Below are positions 1-6,563 of a DNA stretch of 9,244 bases, piece after piece. The notes beneath the pieces were generated by a model. The model was not told the origin of the DNA and ran no database searches. It was given only the letters and a program-made list of their open reading frames with translations. Source of the stretch: an uncultured Candidatus Saccharibacteria bacterium (GTDB taxonomy: Bacteria; Patescibacteriota; Saccharimonadia; Saccharimonadales; Saccharimonadaceae). Both the position numbers and the translations under genes were made by a program. Numbering within the stretch: position 1 is the stretch's first letter; every line of letters begins with the position of its first letter. Location: contig CAOQNC010000024.1 in assembly GCA_948511255.1 (NCBI GenBank), positions 1 to 9,244 on the forward strand, in the 5' to 3' direction.

Positions 1-1
1 C

Positions 2-298
2 TCCACCTCCGACGACTACACCATCCGGAATACTATGTCCGGTCGCGCCCTAGATCTCGATTCCGCTCTTGTTGATGTCCGTTCCAACATCCAACTCTAC
101 AAATACAACGGCACTTGCGCCCAACGCTGGAAGCTCCTCCCCACCACCAATAACTCTTACGTCATCGCTTCTGCTTGCGATAGCGGCTACGTTATCGACA
201 TTGCTGATGGCAAAATTAACCAAGATGGCACCAACATCCAGCTCTGGTTTAAGAATGGCACTCCAGCCCAGGATTGGCAGTTCGAAGCTAGCAAATAA
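2..298 (+). CDS. C-terminal end of a ricin-type beta-trefoil lectin protein (5' partial)
   Basis: The reading frame is open from base 2 and runs to TAA at 296-298, so the gene begins upstream of the window. The Met codon at base 35 lies inside the domain and is not a credible start. The visible 98 residues contain two similar subrepeats of about 45 residues. The first has ALDLD, then SNIQLYKYNG, ending in AQRW. The second has YVIDI, then TNIQLWFKNG, ending in AQDW. The spaced 'D-hydrophobic ... N-I-Q-L-W/Y ... Q-x-W' pattern is the hallmark of ricin B-type beta-trefoil subdomains, which bind sugars such as galactose. These domains commonly sit at the C-terminus of secreted enzymes or adhesins; the upstream partner domain cannot be seen. 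Sugar specificity cannot be read from this fragment. The gene is followed directly by a terminator, so it ends its own transcription unit. Confidence 0.8.
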   Translation, partial: STSDDYTIRNTMSGRALDLDSALVDVRSNIQLYKYNGTCAQRWKLLPTTNNSYVIASACDSGYVIDIADGKINQDGTNIQLWFKNGTPAQDWQFEASK

Positions 299-305
299 TC
301 ATCCG

Positions 306-338
306 AAAGAGCCGTCAGCGATAAGTTGACGGCTTTTT
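306..338. terminator. Intrinsic terminator between convergent genes
   Basis: An 8-bp perfect stem, AGCCGTCA (310-317) with TGACGGCT (327-334), encloses a 9-base loop. A run of five T (334-338) follows on the plus strand, as expected for a Rho-independent terminator of the lectin gene. The A-rich bases at 306-308 give a shorter U-run (CTTTC) when read on the minus strand, so the hairpin may also end the glycosyltransferase transcript, whose TAG stop lies at 340-342, two bases beyond the T-run. Confidence 0.85.
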
Positions 339-339
339 A

Positions 340-1548
340 CTACTTCTTCCGTAAAGTCTGTTTGATTCGCTGAGCGAACGTCTTATCGAGCTGCGCCCTG
401 AGTTGCTCAATCTCTCGCGCCCTTGCCTCATTCTCATAATAATCCTGCCAAACTGTCGTAATCATTGCGTCTCTGCCTAAATCCGTTTTCAGATCCTCGA
501 CTTCCTTCAGCCGCTCCGCCCAAATCTTCTCCGAATCCAATCTCTCGGCGACCATTTCTCGCATGTCATACTTTTCCGGATTTTGCCGCACATCTTCAAT
601 GCTGCAAATCATTTCCGCCTCATCAAACTTTTCTCGGCTCGACCAGTTATCTTGTATTAATTTTTCAAAGTTGTCCGCCGAAACCCCCTCCGTCAATCCA
701 CCATACCCCAATATAATCACCGGCAGCCCAGTTGACATCATCTCTACGGCTACTCTATCCATGCCAATCCCGCCTTCATACTCTCCCTGCAGAATCTCGT
801 CTACTACCGAATCGCACCACCCGCGAAAGTTCACTCGCATCTTATGCGTCGCATCGGAGTTATATGCCTCCGCGAAATCCTTCACATGTCTCTCTTCATC
901 TCCGCGTCCAAAAATATCCAGCTGTTCTACTCCTGCCTTCTCTAGCACCGGAATCGCTCCTAGCGGTAGCTCGTGTTTCGGGCCAGACAATCTCGACGCA
1001 AAAATCCACTTGCGCCCCTTCGCTTCCCGCGCTGTTTTCTCGGGCAAAATTATACCATTTCTGACAACTTTCACATCTTTTCCAGCCAAAAATTCCGGAT
1101 AAAACTCCTTCAAATATTCCGCCACCAATACTATTTGCGGTCGTCGCAACTCCAAAACTAGATGGAACAGAGTTAATAGCGGATCATCCGCCAGCCACGG
1201 CGTATTGTGTTGGCCATGTAGAGTGAAACACATCGGCAAGTGTAATATCGCCGACGCAAAACCCGCTGCAATCACACCATAAAGTGGCTGCGCATCAATC
1301 ATCTCGACTTCATTATCCCGACAGAAGTTTACCAACGCATCCACGTTGCTAATAATCGTCCCGCGGTCCGACGCCCGAAGTGGCAACTTTATAACTCCGT
1401 CAAACTTTTCCGCCAGCTCCTCGCTATATTCATCCGCCGCCAGGTAGCACTTTACTCCGTGCTGCTGATAAACTTTTACTTGTTCTAAGATCCGAGTTTC
1501 CAATCCACCCCCGATAAAAAAATCCGACACAACCAACATACTCTTCAT
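340..1548 (-). CDS. GT-B (GT4-like) family glycosyltransferase
   Basis: The 402-residue product is a predicted cytosolic or membrane-associated sugar transferase that would use a nucleotide-sugar donor to extend a surface glycan. It begins with a beta strand and glycine-rich loop, LVVSDFFIGGGLETRI (5-20), typical of the acceptor-side Rossmann domain of GT4 enzymes. The donor side shows WIFASRLSGPKH (181-192), LDIFGRGDEE (210-219) and GMDRVAVEMMSTGLPVI (262-278), the last resembling the conserved E-x7-E/'EAM..G.PVI' donor-binding region. The last 35 residues are charged and heptad-like (EQLRAQLDKTFAQRIKQTLRKK area) and probably form a coiled coil or basic membrane-binding helix. The start at 1548 is preferred over an in-frame ATG at 1680: protein homology begins with MKSMLVVSD, a -10 box lies at 1555-1560, and the 44-codon extension crosses palindromic spacer DNA. 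The sugar specificity is unknown. Confidence 0.85.
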   Translation of the reverse strand: MKSMLVVSDFFIGGGLETRILEQVKVYQQHGVKCYLAADEYSEELAEKFDGVIKLPLRASDRGTIISNVDALVNFCRDNEVEMIDAQPLYGVIAAGFASAILHLPMCFTLHGQHNTPWLADDPLLTLFHLVLELRRPQIVLVAEYLKEFYPEFLAGKDVKVVRNGIILPEKTAREAKGRKWIFASRLSGPKHELPLGAIPVLEKAGVEQLDIFGRGDEERHVKDFAEAYNSDATHKMRVNFRGWCDSVVDEILQGEYEGGIGMDRVAVEMMSTGLPVIILGYGGLTEGVSADNFEKLIQDNWSSREKFDEAEMICSIEDVRQNPEKYDMREMVAERLDSEKIWAERLKEVEDLKTDLGRDAMITTVWQDYYENEARAREIEQLRAQLDKTFAQRIKQTLRKK

Positions 1549-1554
1549 ATTCAA

Positions 1555-1563
1555 ATTATAACA
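1555..1563 (-). promoter_or_regulatory. Extended -10 promoter of the minus-strand GT-B gene
   Basis: Read on the minus strand, these bases are TGTTATAAT: a perfect TATAAT hexamer preceded by the TGn extension. Only six bases separate it from the ATG at 1548, so transcription would start at or next to the start codon and no Shine-Dalgarno site is possible. A weak -35-like TTGCGG lies 17 bases further upstream. Confidence 0.7.
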
Positions 1564-1595
1564 AAACTTCGACAAAACCGCAAAACCAGAAAGTA

Positions 1596-1604
1596 TGCTA
1601 TAAT
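1596..1604 (+). promoter_or_regulatory. Orphan extended -10 box facing a palindrome
   Basis: The nonamer TGCTATAAT is identical to the boxes at 1759, 6637 and 8315, but no gene starts 6-9 bases downstream. It points right, into a 24-base palindrome that begins after a 14-base gap. If active it would make either a short RNA ending at the palindrome or a structured leader of about 165 bases reaching the gene at 1777. No good -35 is seen. Confidence 0.4.
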
Positions 1605-1607
1605 AAC

Positions 1608-1645
1608 GAGCAACGAACGAAAAACATGCTAGCATGTCTTTCTGA
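1608..1645. repeat. Palindromic intergenic module, copy 1
   Basis: This 38-base block matches 6564-6601 at 32 positions without gaps. It begins GAGCAACGAACG and contains a 24-base palindrome (1619-1642) centred on GCTAGC with one mismatch (A1623 against C1638). A-rich and T-rich flanks give it a terminator-like form on both strands. The central arms read CATGCTAGCATG here and CTCGCTAGCGAG in copy 2, so two base pairs changed in a paired way. It may be an operator, an RNA hairpin or a small repeat family. Confidence 0.75.
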
Positions 1646-1660
1646 AACGCAGGAGTGGCT

Positions 1661-1700
1661 GTAGCATAATAAGAAAACAAGTTTTCTTATTATGCGCTAC
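1661..1700. repeat. Long inverted repeat in divergent spacer
   Basis: The left arm (1661-1678) pairs with the right arm (1681-1700) over 18 base pairs, with a two-base bulge (an extra GC in the right arm) and only two bases between the arms. In RNA or as a cruciform it would be a strong AT-rich hairpin. Each arm contains a degraded version of the spacer's TTATGCTA motif, pointing outward from the centre on opposite strands. The bases 1694-1700 can pair instead with 1722-1728 (GCGCTAC with GTAGCGC), so two folds exclude each other. Confidence 0.75.
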
Positions 1701-1734
1701 GACTGTGGATACGACGTAGTTGTAGCGCGAGGAA

Positions 1735-1767
1735 ATTACAGTATAAGTCGAAGACTTATGCTATAAT
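1735..1767. repeat. Inverted repeat containing the promoter of the 1777 operon
   Basis: The left arm 1735-1749 and right arm 1753-1767 are 15 bases each, match at 13 positions and enclose the loop GAA. The right arm contains the whole extended -10 box. The inner half, ATAAGTC with GACTTAT, is perfect. The same arrangement occurs at 6614-6644. Confidence 0.7.
1759..1767 (+). promoter_or_regulatory. Extended -10 promoter of the 1777-5702 operon
   Basis: TGCTATAAT is a perfect extended -10 element. Nine bases separate the hexamer from the ATG at 1777, so the transcript would have a leader of roughly 0-3 bases. There is no Shine-Dalgarno sequence before the ATG and no convincing -35 at 16-18 bases spacing, consistent with reliance on the TGn extension. 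Confidence 0.75.
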
Positions 1768-1776
1768 AACCGTATC

Positions 1777-3156
1777 ATGAGTGCGAAAAAGTGGAGTAAG
1801 CGCCGGACTATGCAGGCTATTTGTATCGCCTGTTACATAATTGTTCCTATTTTCTTCTGCATCTTCTATTTTTTGATGACCATGTCTTATGAAGATATTT
1901 TGCACCACAGTTGGCATGCCGAAGGGAACACCGGCACCATCCTTGCCTACGTTTACAATTATTTGCCTCGTCTCGGCGAATTCTACCAGAACCTAACTAT
2001 GCGTTTTATGGATGCGCAAGCCTCTCTCGGTCTCGGACTTATTCTCCGTTTTTTCGATGCTGTCATGTGTACCGCGCTCATCTATTTATTGACAGTTTTC
2101 GTTCTCAAGCGCCGCCCTCGCCTTTCCTATAAAGACGCCTTAGTTTATCTTGGGCTTTTTGTTCTCCTTATGCTTTTTGAAACCAGCGAAGTTTTCATGT
2201 ATCGCTTCTCTTATGTTCATAATTACATCCTCGCTATGTTGGCCATGGTCGGTTTTCTTCTTCCGTACCGCCTCAATCTCCGAACCGCCAAGCCTCTCGC
2301 TCTTGTCGGCATGCTTTTGCTCGGATTCCTTTTCGGTATCTCGACCGAAATCGCCCCAATTGCTATCCTCATTATCCTCGTCGCAAGCGCCATTATTCAC
2401 AAAATCACCCAAAAACTCACCGTCAAACAGTTCCTCCAGCAATACCGCCTCCAAATCGCAGGCTTTATTGGCATTCTTCTCGGGCTAATTTTCTTCTATG
2501 TCGGTGCTGGCCTTGATAGTCGTGCTAACGGTGGCTATAGCATAATCTACGAATATATCCATATTTCCGAAATCTTCAGCACCCCGCTCCGCACCATCCC
2601 GGCCCTGATTGACCATTTTTGGTACAATATCCGCTATTTCGCTTTTGCGCTTGTCCTCCTCTTGTTTATTACTTTCTCAGCTTTCGTCCGCCACAAACAA
2701 TCTAAACCCAACCAGCTTCCTCTTTACCTTCATATTTTAGCCTTCTGTATCCTCTTTCTAGGCGCATCGTCGCTTATCAAATTGCACGACGACATGTATG
2801 TTCGCTTCCTCTTTCCGATTTATGTCGCTGTTTTTGTCGGTATTTTCACCTTTTTATCTGAACAACTTTCCCGCACCGACGTCGACCTCCAAACTTTCGC
2901 AAAAGTTAGTTGTATCGTTCTTCTTGGCGTCGGCGCCCTAATGACTGTTGATATGACATATGCCATGGTACGCTACCATTCAAAAGTCGCACCGGTCACC
3001 AATAATGAAATCACTATCCAAAACGACGGCAACCTCCATTTCGCTGGAGAGTTGCCGGATAATCCTTATATGGTGTCTAGTCCAATTTTCCATTTTCGCC
3101 AGCTCACGCCAGTAAACTGGGACAACGACAATAGTTACATGAAGTATGATAATTAA
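1777..3156 (+). CDS. Polytopic membrane protein, possible DUF6056/GT-C-like enzyme
   Basis: This 459-residue protein is very hydrophobic. About eleven membrane segments can be drawn, roughly at residues 13-35, 91-110, 120-140, 147-165, 174-190, 192-209, 226-244, 286-304, 315-335, 343-363 and 375-393. A loop of about 55 residues between the first two and a hydrophilic C-tail of about 60 residues are probably extracytoplasmic. The pattern of YRFSYVHNYILAMLAM (142-157), GISTEIAPIAIL (187-198) and MYVRFLFPIYVA (340-351) reminds me of the DUF6056 family and of GT-C sugar transferases that use lipid-linked donors outside the membrane. This is recall of a pattern, not an alignment, and a polymerase-like or modifying enzyme is equally possible. 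It is the first gene of an operon with wecB and a glycosyltransferase, which supports a glycan role. The start is chosen because the -10 box lies nine bases upstream. Confidence 0.75.
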   Translation: MSAKKWSKRRTMQAICIACYIIVPIFFCIFYFLMTMSYEDILHHSWHAEGNTGTILAYVYNYLPRLGEFYQNLTMRFMDAQASLGLGLILRFFDAVMCTALIYLLTVFVLKRRPRLSYKDALVYLGLFVLLMLFETSEVFMYRFSYVHNYILAMLAMVGFLLPYRLNLRTAKPLALVGMLLLGFLFGISTEIAPIAILIILVASAIIHKITQKLTVKQFLQQYRLQIAGFIGILLGLIFFYVGAGLDSRANGGYSIIYEYIHISEIFSTPLRTIPALIDHFWYNIRYFAFALVLLLFITFSAFVRHKQSKPNQLPLYLHILAFCILFLGASSLIKLHDDMYVRFLFPIYVAVFVGIFTFLSEQLSRTDVDLQTFAKVSCIVLLGVGALMTVDMTYAMVRYHSKVAPVTNNEITIQNDGNLHFAGELPDNPYMVSSPIFHFRQLTPVNWDNDNSYMKYDN

Positions 3157-3179
3157 GTAAAATGAAGGAGTTTTGTCAG

Positions 3180-3227
3180 ATGTATGTCGAAAAAGATCAG
3201 TTAACCGCTAAAACAAGGGAACTATAA
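3180..3227 (+). CDS. Possible 15-codon mini-ORF before wecB
   Basis: ATG at 3180 opens a frame for MYVEKDQLTAKTREL that ends in TAA at 3225-3227, two bases before the wecB ATG. A good Shine-Dalgarno sequence, GAAGGAG (3164-3170), lies nine bases upstream of the start. The last codons (AGG GAA) overlap the AAGGGA that would serve as the wecB ribosome site. This arrangement would let a translating ribosome hand over to wecB. An in-frame ATG at 3162 would add six residues but has no ribosome site. No homology is recognised; it could be chance, since it is short. Confidence 0.4.
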   Translation: MYVEKDQLTAKTREL

Positions 3228-3229
3228 CC

Positions 3230-4336
3230 ATGAAAAAAATCCTCTCCATTTTTGGCACTCGTCCCGAAGCTATTAAAATGGCTCCGGTCGTCAAAGAGCT
3301 AGAAAGCCGCCCTGACGTCAAATCTATCGTCTGCGTCACGGCTCAGCACCGCGACATGCTCGACCAAGTTCTCAAAGTTTTTAACATCACTCCCGACTAC
3401 GACCTCAATATCATGCGCCCGAACCAAACCCTTTCTCATATCACCTCCGCCGCTCTGACCGGCATCGAGGAAGTTCTTATTAAAGAGCAGCCCGATGTCG
3501 TGCTTGTTCATGGCGACACGACGACCGCTATGGCTGGCGCTCTTGCTGCCGCTTATCAGCAAATTCCTGTCGGCCATGTCGAAGCCGGTCTCCGCACTTA
3601 TAACATTCATTCTCCATTTCCGGAAGAAATCAACCGCCAAATCATCGACCGTATCGCCGAATATCTTTTTGCTCCCACCGAAGTTAGCGCCGAACATCTC
3701 AAAAAAGACCTCAACGAAGACCAAAAAATCTTCATCACCGGCAACACCGCTATCGACGCTCTGAAAACCACCGTCGACCAAAACTATCATCACGAGACTC
3801 TCGATTGGGTCGGTGATGATCGCCTCATTCTTGTCACCGCGCACCGCCGCGAAAACCTCGGCGAGCCTATGCGCCAGATGTTTACCGCTATGCGCCGCCT
3901 CGTCGAATCGCACGATGACGTCAAAGTTATTTACCCGGTCCACCTTAACCCTAAAGTTCAATCCGTCGCGAAGGAAATCCTCGGTGACAACGATCGCATC
4001 CGCCTTATCGCTCCGCTCGACGTTTTGGACTTTCATAACTTCATGGAACGCACCTATTTCATCATGTCTGATAGTGGCGGCGTCCAAGAAGAAGCCCCCT
4101 CTCTCGGCAAACCGGTTCTCGTTTTGCGTGATACAACCGAACGCCCGGAGGGGATTAAGGCTGGCACCCTAAAACTTGTCGGCACTAATACCGATGATGT
4201 CTATGCCGCCGCCGATGAACTTCTGTCTAACGCTGAACTTTATCGCCAAATGTCCGAAGCCAAAAACCCTTACGGTGACGGTTTTGCCAGCCGCCGTATC
4301 GTCGATATTCTAACCAAAGGAGAAACCAATGACTAA
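3230..4336 (+). CDS. wecB: UDP-N-acetylglucosamine 2-epimerase (non-hydrolysing)
   Basis: WecB interconverts UDP-GlcNAc and UDP-ManNAc in the cytosol, supplying ManNAc (or, after oxidation, ManNAcA) for capsules, teichoic acid linkage units and enterobacterial common antigen. The 368-residue length is normal for the family. Diagnostic features are FGTRPEAIKMAPV at residues 8-20, HGDTTTAMAG (94-103, containing Asp96), GHVEAGLRT (115-123, containing Glu118), PFPEEINRQIID (129-140, containing Glu132), TAHRREN (203-209, containing His205), YPVHLNP (235-241) and SDSGGVQEEAP (280-290). Asp96, Glu118, Glu132 and His205 match the acidic and histidine positions known to be needed in E. coli RffE. No mutated motif is seen, so it should be active. 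It lies 73 bases after the membrane-protein gene and overlaps the next gene by eight bases. No WecC-like dehydrogenase is in the window, so UDP-ManNAc itself may be the donor. Confidence 0.95.
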   Translation: MKKILSIFGTRPEAIKMAPVVKELESRPDVKSIVCVTAQHRDMLDQVLKVFNITPDYDLNIMRPNQTLSHITSAALTGIEEVLIKEQPDVVLVHGDTTTAMAGALAAAYQQIPVGHVEAGLRTYNIHSPFPEEINRQIIDRIAEYLFAPTEVSAEHLKKDLNEDQKIFITGNTAIDALKTTVDQNYHHETLDWVGDDRLILVTAHRRENLGEPMRQMFTAMRRLVESHDDVKVIYPVHLNPKVQSVAKEILGDNDRIRLIAPLDVLDFHNFMERTYFIMSDSGGVQEEAPSLGKPVLVLRDTTERPEGIKAGTLKLVGTNTDDVYAAADELLSNAELYRQMSEAKNPYGDGFASRRIVDILTKGETND

Positions 4337-5702
4337 ACAACCATCTTCCGCATCCACTAACCCAGCCGATACCGAGCTAGAAGCTCTCAAGAAACTCAAC
4401 CAAACCCTCAAAGACGAAAAGCGCGCTCTCGAAAGGGAAAACAAAGCTCTCAAGCGCCTCGTCTCCTCCAAGCGTTTCCGCGCCGCTACTCGCGTCGCCG
4501 AAACCTATAACCATCTTTTCCCGCTCGGAACCGGTCGCCGCCGCGCCATCACCTCCACCGCTTCCAAAATTATCTCCTCGCGCGCCAAATCTCAGGCCAA
4601 AAAGGAATCTAAGCGCCTCGAGGAAATGAAAGAATTTGCGAAAGGCTATGATCGCGTCATTGTCATCGACAGTATCCCTTATGCTATCAAGCTCAAACAA
4701 CGCCCCCAGCATCTTGCCGATGAGTTTGCGAAACTCGGCTATTTCGTCATCTACCTCGAGCCGAATGTCCCCGGGCTTAATATCCGCAAAGTTTCCAAAA
4801 ACCTCGTCACGATTAGCGACTATAAATATCTTCGCACCCTCAATCAAAAGCATAAATATTTCCTCTTGCCGAACACTATGGCGCTCGAACTTAATCATCT
4901 CCGAGACATTCGTTCCTGGGGTTATGAACTTATTTACGACTATATCGACGAGTTCCATGAAGATATCTCCGGCGACCTCGCTCTCCAGTTAGAAGTTTTC
5001 AACCATCTTGAAGAAATCAAGCCTCGCCTTGCCGTCGTCACCGCTACCCGCCTCGAAGAACACCTGAAAAAGGAGCTTATGGGTCTCTGCTCGGTAATTA
5101 TGGCCGCTAATGCCGTCAACGTCGACCATTTCAACTATCAAAAACAAGATGATACTGTCCCTGCCGATTTGGTCAAGGTAAAAAACACTAACCACTCCAT
5201 CGTTGGTTTTTATGGCGCCCTTGCTCCCTGGATTGATTTTAGACTTATCAACCGCGTCGCCAAGAATCACCCCGAATGGGAAATCGTCCTGATCGGCATG
5301 GACTATAATGGCGCTCTTGCTGATTTGAAGCCTGCCGCCAACATTCATCACTACGACTCTAAACAATATTCCGAGCTAGCCAGTTACGCCAAGCATTTCG
5401 ACTGCGCCATCATCCCGTTCCGCCTTGGCGAGATCGCCAAGTCCACCTCCCCGGTCAAACTTTTCGAATACATGGCGGCCGGACTTCCGACGGTCGGCAC
5501 TCGCGACCTTCTCGAATGTCGCGGCTACGATTACATTTACCTCGCCGAAGACTACGATGATTTTGAAACCAAGCTCGAACAGGCTATCGAAGATCATAAA
5601 AACTCCGCCGCCCGCAAACGCCTCCTCGAGCAGGCCGAAGAGAATACCTGGGCCAAGCGCGCCGCAACTATCGACGCCAAGCTTCGCGAGCTAGAACACT
5701 AG
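4329..5702 (+). CDS. GT-B glycosyltransferase with N-terminal coiled coil (TuaH-like)
   Basis: The 457-residue product is a predicted sugar transferase of the GT1/GT4 fold. Residues about 15-45 form a charged heptad-rich coiled coil, followed by a strongly basic stretch to about residue 98 (SSKRFRAATR; GTGRRRAI), probably a linker or membrane-contact region. The catalytic part starts near residue 107 with a beta strand (YDRVIVID) and RPQHLADEFAKLGYFVIYLEP (125-145), a combination I associate with TuaH-type teichuronic acid transferases. Further on come NAVNVDHF (261-268), VGFYGALAPWIDF (292-304), IPFRLGEIAKSTSPVKLFEYMAAGLPTVG (362-390) and a C-terminal helix; the SPVKLFEYMAAG segment is the donor-binding region. 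A strong ribosome site, AAAGGAG (4316-4322), lies six bases before the ATG, and the gene overlaps wecB by eight bases, so the two are probably co-translated. The donor could be the UDP-ManNAc made by WecB, but that is inference. Confidence 0.85.
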   Translation: MTKQPSSASTNPADTELEALKKLNQTLKDEKRALERENKALKRLVSSKRFRAATRVAETYNHLFPLGTGRRRAITSTASKIISSRAKSQAKKESKRLEEMKEFAKGYDRVIVIDSIPYAIKLKQRPQHLADEFAKLGYFVIYLEPNVPGLNIRKVSKNLVTISDYKYLRTLNQKHKYFLLPNTMALELNHLRDIRSWGYELIYDYIDEFHEDISGDLALQLEVFNHLEEIKPRLAVVTATRLEEHLKKELMGLCSVIMAANAVNVDHFNYQKQDDTVPADLVKVKNTNHSIVGFYGALAPWIDFRLINRVAKNHPEWEIVLIGMDYNGALADLKPAANIHHYDSKQYSELASYAKHFDCAIIPFRLGEIAKSTSPVKLFEYMAAGLPTVGTRDLLECRGYDYIYLAEDYDDFETKLEQAIEDHKNSAARKRLLEQAEENTWAKRAATIDAKLRELEH

Positions 5703-6538
5703 CCGCGCGCTCGCCTTTTCGACCGCAAATGCGACACTCGCCACCTCGCCTTCACGAGCTGGAGTAATATCCGGCTCCTCAGGCTCAGGCCGTCCGTATC
5801 TTTCACCCATTTCTTCAAATAATCATAACTTTCTTGCCAGTTTTTCCATTCTGTTGCCGACTTTTTCACTGTGCTCGTTTCCGTCCCGTAGTTATAAATA
5901 TACAGCGGCTCCAAAATAAACGAGAATTCACCTGGCGCATATCGCAAATAGTCCAAAACGAAGTTTGTGTCCTCCGCAAAAGTCCTCCCCACCTCAAACT
6001 CCAACTTATTCTCCTGCACTATCTTAGTCCGGAAAAGTTTGTTAATCACTCCGTACATCCGCCCGTCCAACAGTAAAAGATATAACATATACTCCGCCCG
6101 GCTTTCGTTCCGACGCCGCTCGCGTCGCGGCGATACATAAGTATTTTCCACCCGCCCCTGTGCCAGTTTCCGATATTCCATCCCCACCGTGCTAATCGCG
6201 AGCTGCGGATTCTGGTCCATTTTCTCGACCATTTTCTTCAGCATCCCGTCTTTTATCTCATCGTCCGAATCCAGAAAACACAAATACTCCCCCCGTGCCA
6301 TCCGAATCCCCGTATTTCTTGCCGCGCTCGCTCCGGCATTCTCCTGATGAATTACCTTCACCCGACTCCGCGCCAGGGAACTACGACTCGCTTCTTCTAA
6401 CTTCTGCAGACTATCGTCCGTCGACCCATCATCTACCGCAATAATCTCCAAATCATCATATTGCCCCAACAAGTTCTTGACTAATTTTGCCGCATTCTCG
6501 CCCGTGTTCCATACCGGTATAATTACAGAGAGTTTCAT
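5699..6538 (-). CDS. GT2 family glycosyltransferase
   Basis: The 279-residue protein has the GT-A fold of GT2 inverting transferases, which add sugars from nucleotide donors at the cytosolic membrane face. It starts with KLSVIIPVWNTGENAAKLVKN (2-22), then IIAVDDGSTDDS (32-43) for nucleotide binding, HQENAGASAARNTGIRMARGEYLCFLDSDD (64-93) carrying the metal-binding DSDD, and FAEDTNFVLDYL (187-198), where Glu189-Asp190 is the probable catalytic-base region. The C-terminus is short and basic (LRSKRRARG) with no membrane helix. Its stop overlaps that of the plus-strand operon in CTAG (5699-5702), leaving no room for a terminator. The start at 6538 fits the domain exactly and has a TATAAT box seven bases upstream. 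The many arginines and lysines at 138-148 (RRERRRNESR) are unusual and may touch acidic lipids. Substrate unknown. Confidence 0.92.
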   Translation of the reverse strand: MKLSVIIPVWNTGENAAKLVKNLLGQYDDLEIIAVDDGSTDDSLQKLEEASRSSLARSRVKVIHQENAGASAARNTGIRMARGEYLCFLDSDDEIKDGMLKKMVEKMDQNPQLAISTVGMEYRKLAQGRVENTYVSPRRERRRNESRAEYMLYLLLLDGRMYGVINKLFRTKIVQENKLEFEVGRTFAEDTNFVLDYLRYAPGEFSFILEPLYIYNYGTETSTVKKSATEWKNWQESYDYLKKWVKDTDGLSLRSRILLQLVKARWRVSHLRSKRRARG

Positions 6539-6545
6539 AATACCT

Positions 6546-6551
6546 ATTATA
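6546..6551 (-). promoter_or_regulatory. -10 box of the minus-strand GT2 gene
   Basis: On the minus strand this is a perfect TATAAT, seven bases before the ATG at 6538, so the mRNA would be leaderless or nearly so. It lacks the TGn extension found at the other starts (the preceding bases are GCA). The short AGG between the box and ATG is too weak and too close to count as a ribosome site. A second, weaker box (TGCTATAAC) faces the same way at 6613-6621. Confidence 0.6.
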
Positions 6552-6563
6552 TGCTAAAACTAG

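Noticed and set aside
69..329. Alternative plus-strand frame over the lectin gene
   Set aside because: It is Ser/Thr/Pro/Leu-rich shadow sequence, runs through the terminator, and conflicts with the clear QxW-bearing lectin frame.
1626..1664. Short frame MLACLSETQEWL after the orphan -10 box
   Set aside because: Its start lies inside the palindrome, with no ribosome site and 21 bases from the box, unlike the other starts.
1549..1680. A 44-codon N-terminal extension of the minus-strand GT-B gene to ATG at 1680
   Set aside because: It crosses the palindromes and promoter boxes, has no ribosome site, and the family fold starts at MKSMLVV with a -10 box right upstream.
3299..4087. A 262-codon open frame on the minus strand
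   Set aside because: It is antisense to wecB, whose catalytic motifs are all intact; the same codon-bias effect explains it.
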